From contig JADGBP010000062.1 in assembly GCA_015231395.1 (NCBI GenBank), forward strand, positions 1 through 9,540: DNA of 9,540 nt. The letters run 5' to 3'. The translations under genes were made by a program, and so were the position numbers. The notes below the pieces were generated by a model. That model did no database searches. It had not been told where the DNA came from and saw nothing but the letters and a program-made list of their open reading frames with translations. The stretch's first letter is position 1. The number at the start of each line of letters is the position of its first letter. Shown in pieces: positions 1 to 7,443 of this stretch. Origin of the DNA: Desulfamplus sp. Its GTDB lineage: Bacteria; Desulfobacterota; Desulfobacteria; Desulfobacterales; Desulfobacteraceae.

Positions 1-135
1 AAAATGCTCAGACGGATTTTGCAGTCAGTTGCTTCCCTTGGCATCAAAAAGATTTATTTGACTAACTCATGGCGTGTTGAAAAATCCTTCTGGTCATCTG
101 TTTTTCTTGAATCGGAAAGGCTAAAAATACCCTGA
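1..135 (+). pseudogene. N-terminal fragment of a GT2-type glycosyltransferase, cut off by the window edge and ending at a premature stop
   Basis: Reading from base 1, this frame is open for 44 codons and ends at TGA 133-135. The peptide (MLRRILQSVASLGIKKIYL, then TNSWR and ending ESERLKIP) resembles the first beta-alpha-beta unit of a GT-A fold: a helix of the 'mLrriLqSv' type followed by a 'gikKIyLtN' strand where the nucleotide-binding region would start. The frame immediately downstream continues with TLIYLVRAVLNNDSIAVAGS, which is typical GT2 sequence. The two pieces therefore look like one former gene. ATG at 4-6 could be an internal Met, because the usual first strand would lie upstream of the window. 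Family assignment rests on weak similarity judged by eye. The frame break is seen directly, but whether it is a real mutation or an assembly error cannot be told here. Confidence 0.45.
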
Positions 136-152
136 TTTATCTTGTCAGAGCT

Positions 153-1301
153 GTGTTGAATAATGATTCAATTGCAGTTGCAGGCTCTGTAATGATGGAT
201 CTTGAAAACCCATCCACAGTGTATGAGGCTGGAGGAGATCTTTTTAAAGACCGTTTTGGCTGGAAAGCCAACATTCTTCACACAGACGCTGGAAACCTGA
301 TGCATGTGAATGAAAAAACATGGAACTCAGGATATGCTGGAGCTTACTCCCTGCTTTTTAGAACGGAAGTGATTCGACAGGTGGGGATATGGAGAGACTA
401 TTTTTTACATGTAGATGATTGTGAATGGTGTTTAAGAATTCAGCGTATGACTGGCAAAAAAGTGGTGATTGCCCTGGATTCACTGATTTGGCATGTCCTT
501 CAGGGAGCAAAAAAGCCCTTTACAACATTAAGGTATTATGAAACAAGAAATTTTCTTGATTATTTTGCGTCCTGTGGTGACAAAAAAGCCTTGTTAAAGG
601 TGATGCTCCAAACCATGTTAATGGGATTAAAACAACTTTCTATAAAAAGAGATGATCTGTGTCATTTTCATATCAAAGGCATTGAAGATTTCTTTGAAGG
701 CAGATTCGGGAAACAGCCTCTGGAAAGGTCAGCTCTCTTCTTATCAGGGATTCCTGATCTTTTGGATGAATACAAAAAAGATAATGGAAAATACCCTGAC
801 AAGATCTTTATTGTAAAAGAGATCAACTCCTATATGAACGATGGTGTTGATTATGAAGGAAATATCATTACCCAGATCAGAACAATATCACCTAAAACCA
901 CTATTATTGAAGCATCTATGCACCATGATGACAGAGGAGTCAGACATGGTGACGGGTTTAAAACCCTTGATCCATCATCAATTGAGATACCATTTATAGG
1001 CAAAAACTTCTATGTAAGACGCCCATTATGGATAAAAATGTTGCTTATAATAAAGATGCTAAAGGCTTTTTTTATACCGTCAGGGGAAATGGTTATTCTG
1101 CCGTTCTGGAATGAGTCAGTCATTGCTAATAATCTTGGAAAATATACGGCTGTTTTTGAGAATGGGCAATACTCTTTATATAAAATGAATCGTATGAAAA
1201 CCATATATATAACAATCAAGATTATATGGCAAAATTGCTTTCACGCTGTAAAAATAGCCAAAAATCAATTTAACTCAAAATCTTCCCATGTGAGTTTTTG
1301 A
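153..1301 (+). CDS. Glycosyltransferase family 2 (GlfT2-like), C-terminal part, probable decayed or frameshifted gene
   Basis: GTG at 153 is the first possible start after the in-frame stop at 108-110, giving 382 residues. Only the second half of a GT2 (GT-A) enzyme is present. An acceptor-side segment reads IAVAGSVMMD (7-16) with EAGG (25-28). After it come SLLFRTEVIRQVG (66-78), the acidic HVDDCEWCLR block (86-95) that matches the catalytic-base region of galactofuranosyltransferase-like GT2 proteins, IWHV (112-115), and the YYETRN motif (128-133) typical of that subgroup. The rest (about 185-382) is a variable C-terminal region. The expected N-terminal nucleotide-binding strand, the GGxGGF loop and the DDD metal-binding motif are missing. 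Relatives carry these before residue 1, so this product should not be active alone. No good ribosome binding site precedes GTG 153. The frame is otherwise intact, which suggests recent damage. The acyltransferase gene starts 4 bp downstream, which suggests one transcript. Confidence 0.75.
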   Translation: MLNNDSIAVAGSVMMDLENPSTVYEAGGDLFKDRFGWKANILHTDAGNLMHVNEKTWNSGYAGAYSLLFRTEVIRQVGIWRDYFLHVDDCEWCLRIQRMTGKKVVIALDSLIWHVLQGAKKPFTTLRYYETRNFLDYFASCGDKKALLKVMLQTMLMGLKQLSIKRDDLCHFHIKGIEDFFEGRFGKQPLERSALFLSGIPDLLDEYKKDNGKYPDKIFIVKEINSYMNDGVDYEGNIITQIRTISPKTTIIEASMHHDDRGVRHGDGFKTLDPSSIEIPFIGKNFYVRRPLWIKMLLIIKMLKAFFIPSGEMVILPFWNESVIANNLGKYTAVFENGQYSLYKMNRMKTIYITIKIIWQNCFHAVKIAKNQFNSKSSHVSF

Positions 1302-1305
1302 ATTC

Positions 1306-2481
1306 ATGGATAAAAATAAAAAAAATATTGAAATACAGTTTCTTCGCGTCATTGCAATTGTAATGGTTTTGATGATGCATGCTGCAGCCGGAATGTTTAA
1401 TCCTTATGCAGAAACATACAACAAGATTGTTCTGGCTTTTATCCATCCGGCAGTGGGGGTTGATATTTTTTTTGTCATTTCAGGATACTTGATGGGGGTT
1501 ACATTCTTAGGCAAAACAGCCGATGTTAAAGATATGTCCGAAAAAATCTCTTTAACATCCAAGTTCTATTTGCGAAGATTTTGGAGACTTTTTCCCGCAT
1601 CTTTTTTCTGGGCAACATTAACTTTAATAGTTGGACTTATCTCTACGGATACTACAGGTATATGGTTTGACAGCAAGCTATATATGTATAAGGCATGGGT
1701 AGCTTCAGTATTATGCTTTAGAAATTTTTTGGAGTCATTGCATGCTACACATTTAGGCTATTACTGGTCATTGTCTCTGGAAAATCAGTTTTATCTGCTG
1801 CTACCAATCGCATGGTTTTTTTTGTTAAGAAAATGGTTTTGGAAAGTTGCGGGTCTGCTCTGTGTGCTTTGCATATTTTGGAGACCTGGAGGAAGTGCAT
1901 GGTGGTTTTTCAGGTTTGATGGTCTGCTGATGGGGATGATCATATATAAATTAACATCTTTGGAGGCATTCAGGAATGCTGTGAGGCTTATATCTCCCGA
2001 AACGAGAATTGGAAAAATTCTGATGACCTCTTTTTTGTGTCTTGCGATACCCTCTGTGCCTAATTCCATTGGAGCTTATCCAAGCCTTACATGGTCTATT
2101 GTTGCGTTGTTGTCTTCAATATTGGTTTGTCAGGCGGTATTGAATGAGGGATATATTTACATACCCACCTTTTTAACACGTCCGATCTACTGGTTTGGAG
2201 AATTTTCATACGCGATTTATCTATGTCATCTCCCAGTTTTTTTTCTATTCAAAGATATTATCCAACATTATGTTAATCCAGATGGACGACCATACTTGAT
2301 GCTGATAACAGGTATCACAGAACTGATTGCCATGTTCCTCTGTGCCGCTCTTACCTATTGGGGGATTGAACAGCCCTGTCAAAAAATCGGTTATAAAAAA
2401 CTGAAGCAAGGTGTTAACAATAAGACAACAATTACAACAAAGGAGACGGCACATGTGGAGTCAATTATTGTCGTACATTAA
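1306..2481 (+). CDS. Acyltransferase family 3 (OafA/YrhL-like) integral membrane O-acyltransferase
   Basis: This 391-residue protein has the usual length of a stand-alone acyltransferase-3 domain, without a fused SGNH hydrolase. Motifs seen in order: QFLRVIAIVMVLMMH (11-25), with the family's Arg14 and His25; GVDIFFVISGYLMG (51-64); the RRFWRLFPA block (90-98), matching the R-x-x-R cytoplasmic motif; YYWSLSLENQFYLLLP (152-167), with Glu159; and FDGLLMG (204-210). About ten hydrophobic segments predict an inner-membrane protein. Family members transfer acetyl or other acyl groups from the cytoplasmic side onto sugars of O-antigen, exopolysaccharide or peptidoglycan. The acyl group and the target sugar cannot be read from sequence. 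The start is ATG 1306, four bases after the preceding stop, with only a weak upstream GAG. The 3' end overlaps the hydrolase gene by 29 nt. The neighbourhood points to decoration of the glycan made by this locus. Confidence 0.93.
   Translation: MDKNKKNIEIQFLRVIAIVMVLMMHAAAGMFNPYAETYNKIVLAFIHPAVGVDIFFVISGYLMGVTFLGKTADVKDMSEKISLTSKFYLRRFWRLFPASFFWATLTLIVGLISTDTTGIWFDSKLYMYKAWVASVLCFRNFLESLHATHLGYYWSLSLENQFYLLLPIAWFFLLRKWFWKVAGLLCVLCIFWRPGGSAWWFFRFDGLLMGMIIYKLTSLEAFRNAVRLISPETRIGKILMTSFLCLAIPSVPNSIGAYPSLTWSIVALLSSILVCQAVLNEGYIYIPTFLTRPIYWFGEFSYAIYLCHLPVFFLFKDIIQHYVNPDGRPYLMLITGITELIAMFLCAALTYWGIEQPCQKIGYKKLKQGVNNKTTITTKETAHVESIIVVH
2441..2445 (+). promoter_or_regulatory. Shine-Dalgarno AGGAG for the glycoside hydrolase
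   Basis: AGGAG lies 7 bases before ATG 2453, inside the end of the acyltransferase gene. It is the clearest ribosome binding site in the window. It decides the hydrolase start in favour of ATG 2453 over the upstream in-frame GTG 2411, which has no such site. Confidence 0.8.
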
Positions 2482-5400
2482 AGAGGTAGTAAATAAAGAG
2501 GTAGTAAATAAAGAGATAGCAAATAAAGCGGTAGTCAATTTTAAAAAACAGGTGGTCAATTTTAAAGCATCAGCTTGTTTGTTTTTAACAACTTATTTGT
2601 TTTTAATCACCGTGCTTGTCATACCTTCAATAGTAATGGCATCAGCCAATAATGGTTATTACCATAAAAATGTTGGCAGTGACTTTTCATTCTACGATGC
2701 CATGGCTGTATATGGGACACCTGTTATTGATGGTAAAATTGGACAAGGGGAGTGGGATTCAGGTTACAGTCGGCAAATTTATAAATATGACAGGGATGAT
2801 AATCGTATCCGCTATATGTTTCAGTACGATACAGCCAACCTTTATATTCTTGTAGATGTTGATGATGATAAAATATGGGATGACTCTGCAGGAGAGGTAT
2901 GGCAGACAAATCAGGATGATGGGATTGAAATATATATTGATCCAGACAGTTCAAGAGATAAATTTCTTACAAAAAATGACCGGGCAATTGCATTTACAGT
3001 TACAGGGAAAAACTACAGATTTGATCAAGGTAACAATGCTGGTTCTACAGAATATTATGGAGACTTTTCAGAAATCAAAAAAGCTGTTGGAATAAAAGGC
3101 ACTGTGAATAATTCATCAGATATAGATACAGGATATACTGCTGAAGTAGCTATTCCCTGGAAACATATTGGAGGTTCTATACCTTCTAAGGGATATATTT
3201 CATTAAACATAGCTGTTATTGAGGATGACGACGGTGGACCACTTACCATTGAATATGATGAAACACGATGGAATGAACCATTTGAGATAGATCGTTATTT
3301 TACATGGTTTGGAGATGGTTTGGTTGGACCTTCTGGTTATGCACGAGTCTATCTGTTACCTTCCGGAGATACTGTTCCTCCTGCATCTGTAAATAATATC
3401 TCTTTTATGGATATAAACCCTTTTTCTGCCATCATCTCTTTTACAGCTCCAGGAGATAACGCCACAGCATCTCCAGGAGATAATGCCACAGTTGGAGAAG
3501 CTGTAAAATATCAAATCAGGTATTCAAAAAACGGACAAATTTCAACAGAAGACGCATGGGCTTCTGCAACGATTTTTAATAACCGATTTATCCCAAAAAT
3601 TGCGGGTAAAAAAGAGACATTAAGAATAACTGGGCTTGAGTCAAAAACCACTTATCATTTTTCCGTAAGAGCTGAGGATGCTGCGGGTAATCTCGCCCCT
3701 CTTGATAATAATGCCGCACAGTTTTCATGTACCACATCAGCAATTCCTTCAGGTTATGGAAAAGGGAAAATATATCCATCTCCGGCAGGTCGTTTTTTTA
3801 TTTATGAAGATGGTACTTCTTTTATGCCTGTGACAGAAGCTGCCGGCATCAATTGGTTGGGTATCAGGGATTTATATAATTTGCCTTTGTGGGATGATGG
3901 CTTCGGTACACTTATCAATTGGCACGAAAGTGTTGAGGCAAAATCTGAATTTGCAAAAAAATATATTGAGTCGCTCTCCACAAAGGGTGTGAATCTTATA
4001 AGAATTTTTATTGAAGATTTGGCGTTTGCTCATTCTGGTAACCCATACGCACCGGATCAAGGTGTTGCTTACCTTGAATTTCCGGCAACAGATACCGGTT
4101 CACATTATGTTCAGGAAACTCTTGAATTTTTAGATGATTTCCTAAGTCTCTGTGCAGATTATGGTATTTATGTTACCATCACCCCATTTGATAACTACTT
4201 TTATAAAGATTATTGGGACTATAACCCTTACAATATTAAAAATGGTGGAATGCTCTCTTCTCCTGATGATTTTGTCACTGAGCCTAAAGCTATAACTGCC
4301 CAGAAAAAAAGATTAAAAGTATTATATGATGTTGTTAAAAAACATTATAATTTCTTTGGCTGGGAAATGATGAATGAGTGGGATAATACCTTTGCTTCAC
4401 GGCAGACAGGTTGGGAAATTATAAGGATTGAGTGGGTAAAAGATCTGCTTGAATATCTTAAATCAGTTGACAGTGATACTATGGCTTTTGCCTCATCTGT
4501 GACGTGGGAGCCTCAGTTTGAGTTAAAGGACTTTGTGCTGCTTAGTGACTATTTTGATTTTGTCTGTATTCATAACTATACAAAATCGGTAAAAGACCCA
4601 ACAGCCTCTGGAGATTCTGTAGTTTCAATCAGACCTGCGTGGGACTCAAAAAGAATGGTGCAGTACATGACCGGAAACAGTGTTGATTCAAGACCTGTTC
4701 TGGATCTTGAGTTCGGACCAATCAGTCTTAACGATCATACGCCCGATTACAAGCCTGAAGATGACGAAGATACTTTTCACAATATTATATGGGCAGAATT
4801 TGCGTCAGGAGCGGCAGGAATGGGACTCCGGTGGCCTGGAAAAATGTTTATTAGCAATGGATTACAGTTATCAGATCAGATGCTCAACTATCAGAAAAAC
4901 ATGGCTGACTATTTCAAACAAACAAAGATTGACTTTAAAAACTTGAACAGTATTCCATGGGAGCGTCATATAACAGTGGTATCTAATAAAGATACACAAG
5001 TCTTGTCAGGTGGTGATCTAAAATTGCTCTCAGTCGGTGATGTAAAGGTTTTCGCTTCATCAAATGGTAATGCTGGAGTTGTTTATCTTTTGAATGATAC
5101 TCGCAATTCCGTAGCAGGTGGCAATGAGAATATAGACGCCACCCTCCAGATCAGTGGTCTTGCAAAAAATGGAAAATATCTAATTGAATTCTGGGATACA
5201 AGAGACCAGGAGCAAACCATTAACACTCAAATCATACAATCTGAGAAAAATATTATTTCTTTTGCACTCCCTGTCTTTAAAAAGGACTACTTGGTAAGTT
5301 TTTCTCTTCAAGAGGCCGTTGATGACATAGAAATCAAACCTCCTGTATTAATAGAAATCAAACCGCCTGTATTATCTGTAGCCATGTCAGGTATTCATAT

Positions 5401-5617
5401 TAAGATGAGCTGGAAAATTCCAGATGGTGCAGATGGTGTAATGCTATATTATGCACCTTCTGATTTGAGCTACATCGGTTCACTAGATATGGGCAAAAGC
5501 ACTCTGCTCTCTCTGGATCTGTTTAGTGGTTTTGATTATTATGTCGCCCTTACCGCCTATACCAGCACCAGTTCGACAAGTGCCTACTCCAATATTGAAC
5601 GTATAACAATTCCATGA
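2453..5617 (+). CDS. Secreted multidomain glycoside hydrolase (GH5-like, clan GH-A) with CBM9-like and fibronectin III modules
   Basis: From ATG 2453 the product is 1054 residues. Layout: a repeat-rich basic n-region (1-38); a hydrophobic signal core (about 41-62) with a likely signal peptidase I site after ASA (63-65); a CBM9/DOMON-like beta-sandwich (about 84-302, opening VYGTPVIDGKIGQGEWD); a fibronectin-III domain (about 309-428, ending in the SVRAEDAAGN region); a TIM-barrel catalytic domain (about 440-820); a beta domain (about 835-952); and a final FN3-like domain (about 970-1054). In the barrel, Asn641-Glu642 in WEMMNEWD fits the clan GH-A acid/base. Glu753 in PVLDLEFGP fits the nucleophile, and His707 in CIHNY fits the conserved active-site His. 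Its role is hydrolysis of a beta-linked glycan outside the cytoplasm. Placement in a polysaccharide locus suggests trimming or release of the product, but the substrate is unknown. The closest family could be GH5 or another clan GH-A family. Confidence 0.88.
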   Translation: MWSQLLSYIKEVVNKEVVNKEIANKAVVNFKKQVVNFKASACLFLTTYLFLITVLVIPSIVMASANNGYYHKNVGSDFSFYDAMAVYGTPVIDGKIGQGEWDSGYSRQIYKYDRDDNRIRYMFQYDTANLYILVDVDDDKIWDDSAGEVWQTNQDDGIEIYIDPDSSRDKFLTKNDRAIAFTVTGKNYRFDQGNNAGSTEYYGDFSEIKKAVGIKGTVNNSSDIDTGYTAEVAIPWKHIGGSIPSKGYISLNIAVIEDDDGGPLTIEYDETRWNEPFEIDRYFTWFGDGLVGPSGYARVYLLPSGDTVPPASVNNISFMDINPFSAIISFTAPGDNATASPGDNATVGEAVKYQIRYSKNGQISTEDAWASATIFNNRFIPKIAGKKETLRITGLESKTTYHFSVRAEDAAGNLAPLDNNAAQFSCTTSAIPSGYGKGKIYPSPAGRFFIYEDGTSFMPVTEAAGINWLGIRDLYNLPLWDDGFGTLINWHESVEAKSEFAKKYIESLSTKGVNLIRIFIEDLAFAHSGNPYAPDQGVAYLEFPATDTGSHYVQETLEFLDDFLSLCADYGIYVTITPFDNYFYKDYWDYNPYNIKNGGMLSSPDDFVTEPKAITAQKKRLKVLYDVVKKHYNFFGWEMMNEWDNTFASRQTGWEIIRIEWVKDLLEYLKSVDSDTMAFASSVTWEPQFELKDFVLLSDYFDFVCIHNYTKSVKDPTASGDSVVSIRPAWDSKRMVQYMTGNSVDSRPVLDLEFGPISLNDHTPDYKPEDDEDTFHNIIWAEFASGAAGMGLRWPGKMFISNGLQLSDQMLNYQKNMADYFKQTKIDFKNLNSIPWERHITVVSNKDTQVLSGGDLKLLSVGDVKVFASSNGNAGVVYLLNDTRNSVAGGNENIDATLQISGLAKNGKYLIEFWDTRDQEQTINTQIIQSEKNIISFALPVFKKDYLVSFSLQEAVDDIEIKPPVLIEIKPPVLSVAMSGIHIKMSWKIPDGADGVMLYYAPSDLSYIGSLDMGKSTLLSLDLFSGFDYYVALTAYTSTSSTSAYSNIERITIP
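2483..2566 (+). repeat. In-frame tandem repeats encoding VVNKE/VVNFK in the signal-peptide n-region
   Basis: GAGGTAGTAAATAAA occurs exactly at 2483-2497 and 2498-2512, then once with two changes at 2513-2527. A related second pair follows: GTAGTCAATTTTAAA (2531-2545) and GTGGTCAATTTTAAA (2552-2566), offset by 21 bp. Together they encode EVVNK EVVNK EIANK AVVNFKKQ VVNFK. Every unit is a multiple of 3, so copy changes would alter length but not frame. The array begins just after the acyltransferase stop codon. Confidence 0.9.
3447..3494 (+). repeat. 24-bp tandem duplication in the fibronectin-III domain of the hydrolase
   Basis: Two adjacent 24-bp units (3447-3470 and 3471-3494) differ at only a few bases and encode the doubled motif APGDNATASPGDNATV (residues 332-347). 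The duplication lies in a likely surface loop early in the FN3 domain, just after the strand AIISFT. It is in frame. Confidence 0.85.
5327..5374 (+). repeat. 24-bp tandem duplication in the linker before the C-terminal FN3-like domain
   Basis: Units 5327-5350 and 5351-5374 match at 23 of 24 bases (T to G at the twelfth codon-neutral position of the Pro codons). They encode IEIKPPVL twice (residues 959-974). The Pro-rich segment joins the beta domain to the last FN3-like module, so the duplication lengthens a linker. Confidence 0.88.
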
Positions 5618-5631
5618 CAGAGAATATATTT

Positions 5632-5660
5632 TTGACAAAGAATATCTTTTTACTTATTAG
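5632..5660 (+). promoter_or_regulatory. Possible sigma70-type promoter upstream of the GT4 gene
   Basis: A perfect TTGACA (5632-5637) is followed after 17 bp by TATTAG (5655-5660), which matches the -10 consensus at four of six positions. It sits in the only larger gap of the locus, 15-43 bases after the hydrolase stop. A transcript from it would begin at the start of the inverted repeat. In AT-rich DNA such a match can arise by chance. Confidence 0.35.
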
Positions 5661-5663
5661 ACC

Positions 5664-5722
5664 TCCTGCAAAACTCAATTTTCATCCAGTAAAATCAAGG
5701 GTCAAACTCCAGTTTTGCAGGA
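5664..5722 (+). repeat. Intergenic 12-bp inverted repeat with a nested hairpin
   Basis: TCCTGCAAAACT (5664-5675) is perfectly complementary to AGTTTTGCAGGA (5711-5722), separated by 35 bases. Inside the loop, ATTTT (5678-5682) can pair with AAAAT (5691-5695). No T-run follows the right arm, so it does not look like a standard intrinsic terminator. It could be a REP-like or MITE-like intergenic element, or a 5' leader structure of the GT4 mRNA. It also makes an in-frame TTG start at 5715, inside the right arm, unlikely. Confidence 0.7.
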
Positions 5723-5750
5723 AATCTATTTCCAATATGGCTGCACTAAT

Positions 5751-7376
5751 ATGAAGATACTTTGTGTAAATTGGGCTCCCCTCTGGCGGGGAGCAGAAGT
5801 TGGCGGGGGCGTTAATATTTACTCTCAGTCCATGGCAGTAAAGTTGGTTGAATTTGGGCATAGTGTCTTTTCCATTTCAGCAGGTTTTGCCTATGACTTT
5901 AAAAATAGAGCTTATATTAAAAAGGGGCCTGATTTCATGGGAGTGAAAAATTATGAAATTTTTAATGCCCCAAACATCGCACCCGGTTTTTTTAATTATG
6001 AAAATCCCATGCAGGATGTGTCAGAACCTGTGATTGAAAATCTTTTTCTACAATTTATAAAACATATTAAACCAGATGTTATCCATTTTCATAATATTGA
6101 GGGTTTTTCCGCAAATTGTATTAAACTTGCAGCAGAGCATGGATGCAGAGTCATTTTTTCTCTACACAATTACCATCCTGTGTGTAATCAAATCTATCTT
6201 TTATATAAAGACAGAGATATCTGTGAGGATTACAATAATGGCTGTAAATGCTTGAGTTGTATCGAACCTCCTCCTTACTCAAAAGAGATAATGAAAAGAA
6301 GATTAGCATTTCATATCAACAAGTTGCCATTGGGAGACAGGATATGGAGTAGAGCTCAACGTATTAGTGGCTTGATTACCGGATTGAATGCCACTAAGAA
6401 AACAATCTTTTTTTTAAAATCGCTATCACAAGGAAAACAGAACAATCTACGGAAGGATGAAAATACTCCAGACAACAGTCATCAATTATATACACGACTT
6501 CTATATGATAGTACCCATAAAGATGAAAGTTCCGATAAAGATGATAATAGCCATAAAGATGATAGTAGATATAAAATGTATGCCCGTCGTCGCAAATTAA
6601 TTATTCAAAGCATAAACCATTCACATATGATTCATGCGGTATCTGATTTTGTGAAAGATTTTTATATTGGCAAAGGGATTAAAGCAGAACTTATTACCAC
6701 ATGCCATATTGGAAATAAAATGGCTCAGATTGCTGCTGAAAATGTAGCCGCAAAATCCAAAAATACAAAAAATATAAAAACTGATAGCAGCGATCTCTAT
6801 TTTAATAAGACTACAAACAAAAAGACTCCAGACAGACCGCTGCATATCATCTTTCTTGGTATTTCATCACAACCAAAGGGGCTGCCTTTTTTGCTGAAAA
6901 CATTACTTTCCATGGACGAAAGTGACAATGAAGTGTTAAAACAGATAAGTCTGCACATCCATGCAAGAGGTGTATGGGGATTATCACACCTTATAAACCC
7001 TCTTTCAAAAAAGATGCATGCAATTGAAAGCCATGATGGGTACGATTTTAATAATTTGCCAAATATCCTTTCAGGTATGAATTACGGGATTGTTCCACCA
7101 TTGTGGTATGATAATGCCCCCCAGGTAGTGTTTGAAATGATGGCCATGAAGATTCCGGTGATTGGAGCAAATATCGGAGGAATATCTGATTTTGTAAAAA
7201 ATATGGACAATGGTATTCTGTTTAATCCTGGAGATCAGAGTGATCTTGCTGAAAAAATCAAAATGGTTGTAAATGACAGGGAACTTGAATTTAAGTTAAG
7301 AAAAAATATCATGCCCATGAAAACACCTGATCAGCATGCCTATGAACTGCAACAATTTTATAGTTTAGGAAGTTAA
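5751..7376 (+). CDS. Glycosyltransferase family 4 (GT-B fold)
   Basis: ATG 5751 gives 541 residues opening MKILCVNWAPLWRGAEVGGG, the usual first strand and Gly-rich loop (18-20) of GT4 enzymes. An in-frame TTG at 5715 is rejected because it lies in the inverted repeat and would add 12 residues before this strand. No strong ribosome binding site precedes 5751. Other motifs: IHFHNIEGFS (111-120); SLHNYHPVCNQ (137-147); a Cys cluster C158, C165, C167, C170; the C-domain start IIFLGISSQPKGLPFLLK (366-383); and the donor-binding segment DNAPQVVFEMMAMKIPVIG (454-472). The E-x7-E motif of GT4 appears here as D454-x7-E462, a conservative change. Low-complexity inserts lie at about 225-278 and 330-362, making the protein longer than typical GT4 enzymes (about 380-420). 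It would transfer a sugar from a nucleotide donor at the cytoplasmic membrane face. Donor and acceptor are unknown. Confidence 0.92.
   Translation: MKILCVNWAPLWRGAEVGGGVNIYSQSMAVKLVEFGHSVFSISAGFAYDFKNRAYIKKGPDFMGVKNYEIFNAPNIAPGFFNYENPMQDVSEPVIENLFLQFIKHIKPDVIHFHNIEGFSANCIKLAAEHGCRVIFSLHNYHPVCNQIYLLYKDRDICEDYNNGCKCLSCIEPPPYSKEIMKRRLAFHINKLPLGDRIWSRAQRISGLITGLNATKKTIFFLKSLSQGKQNNLRKDENTPDNSHQLYTRLLYDSTHKDESSDKDDNSHKDDSRYKMYARRRKLIIQSINHSHMIHAVSDFVKDFYIGKGIKAELITTCHIGNKMAQIAAENVAAKSKNTKNIKTDSSDLYFNKTTNKKTPDRPLHIIFLGISSQPKGLPFLLKTLLSMDESDNEVLKQISLHIHARGVWGLSHLINPLSKKMHAIESHDGYDFNNLPNILSGMNYGIVPPLWYDNAPQVVFEMMAMKIPVIGANIGGISDFVKNMDNGILFNPGDQSDLAEKIKMVVNDRELEFKLRKNIMPMKTPDQHAYELQQFYSLGS
6510..6563 (+). 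repeat. Three 18-bp in-frame repeats in the GT4 gene
   Basis: Units 6510-6527, 6528-6545 and 6546-6563 share the core ATAAAGATGA and encode STHKDE, SSDKDD and NSHKDD (residues 254-271). A partial fourth unit (SRYK) follows at 6564-6575. The acidic/basic, polar repeat sits in an insert between the two Rossmann domains and is probably disordered. Confidence 0.85.
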
Positions 7377-7443
7377 ATCTAACAATAATTGCAGCGAAGT
7401 CACTTATGTTCCAAAAACATATAAGGATTAAATAGCTCTCTCC

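Noticed and set aside
1010..1219. Minus-strand open frames inside the glycosyltransferase and other genes (also near 1791-2069, 3588-3779, 6621-6845 and 9034-9264)
   Set aside because: They lie opposite well-supported coding regions, show no recognisable motifs and have low-complexity hydrophobic or random composition; they are shadows.
2411..2452. Upstream GTG start giving a 14-residue longer hydrolase
   Set aside because: No ribosome binding site precedes GTG 2411, while AGGAG is ideally spaced before ATG 2453. The extra residues would further lengthen an already long n-region.
2483..2566. CRISPR array or phase-variation switch
   Set aside because: The repeats are contiguous without spacers, and the units are multiples of 3. 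They therefore cannot be a CRISPR array or switch the reading frame on and off.
5664..5722. Complete insertion sequence
   Set aside because: Only 35 bases lie between the arms, with no transposase gene and no obvious target-site duplication.
7389..7424. Promoter before the multi-GT2 gene
   Set aside because: TTGCAG at 7389-7394 has no -10-like hexamer at 16-18 bp spacing.
7403..7425. Hairpin TATGTT/AACATA between the GT4 and multi-GT2 genes as a terminator
   Set aside because: The stem is only 6 A/T-rich base pairs, and no T-run follows. It is too weak to call.
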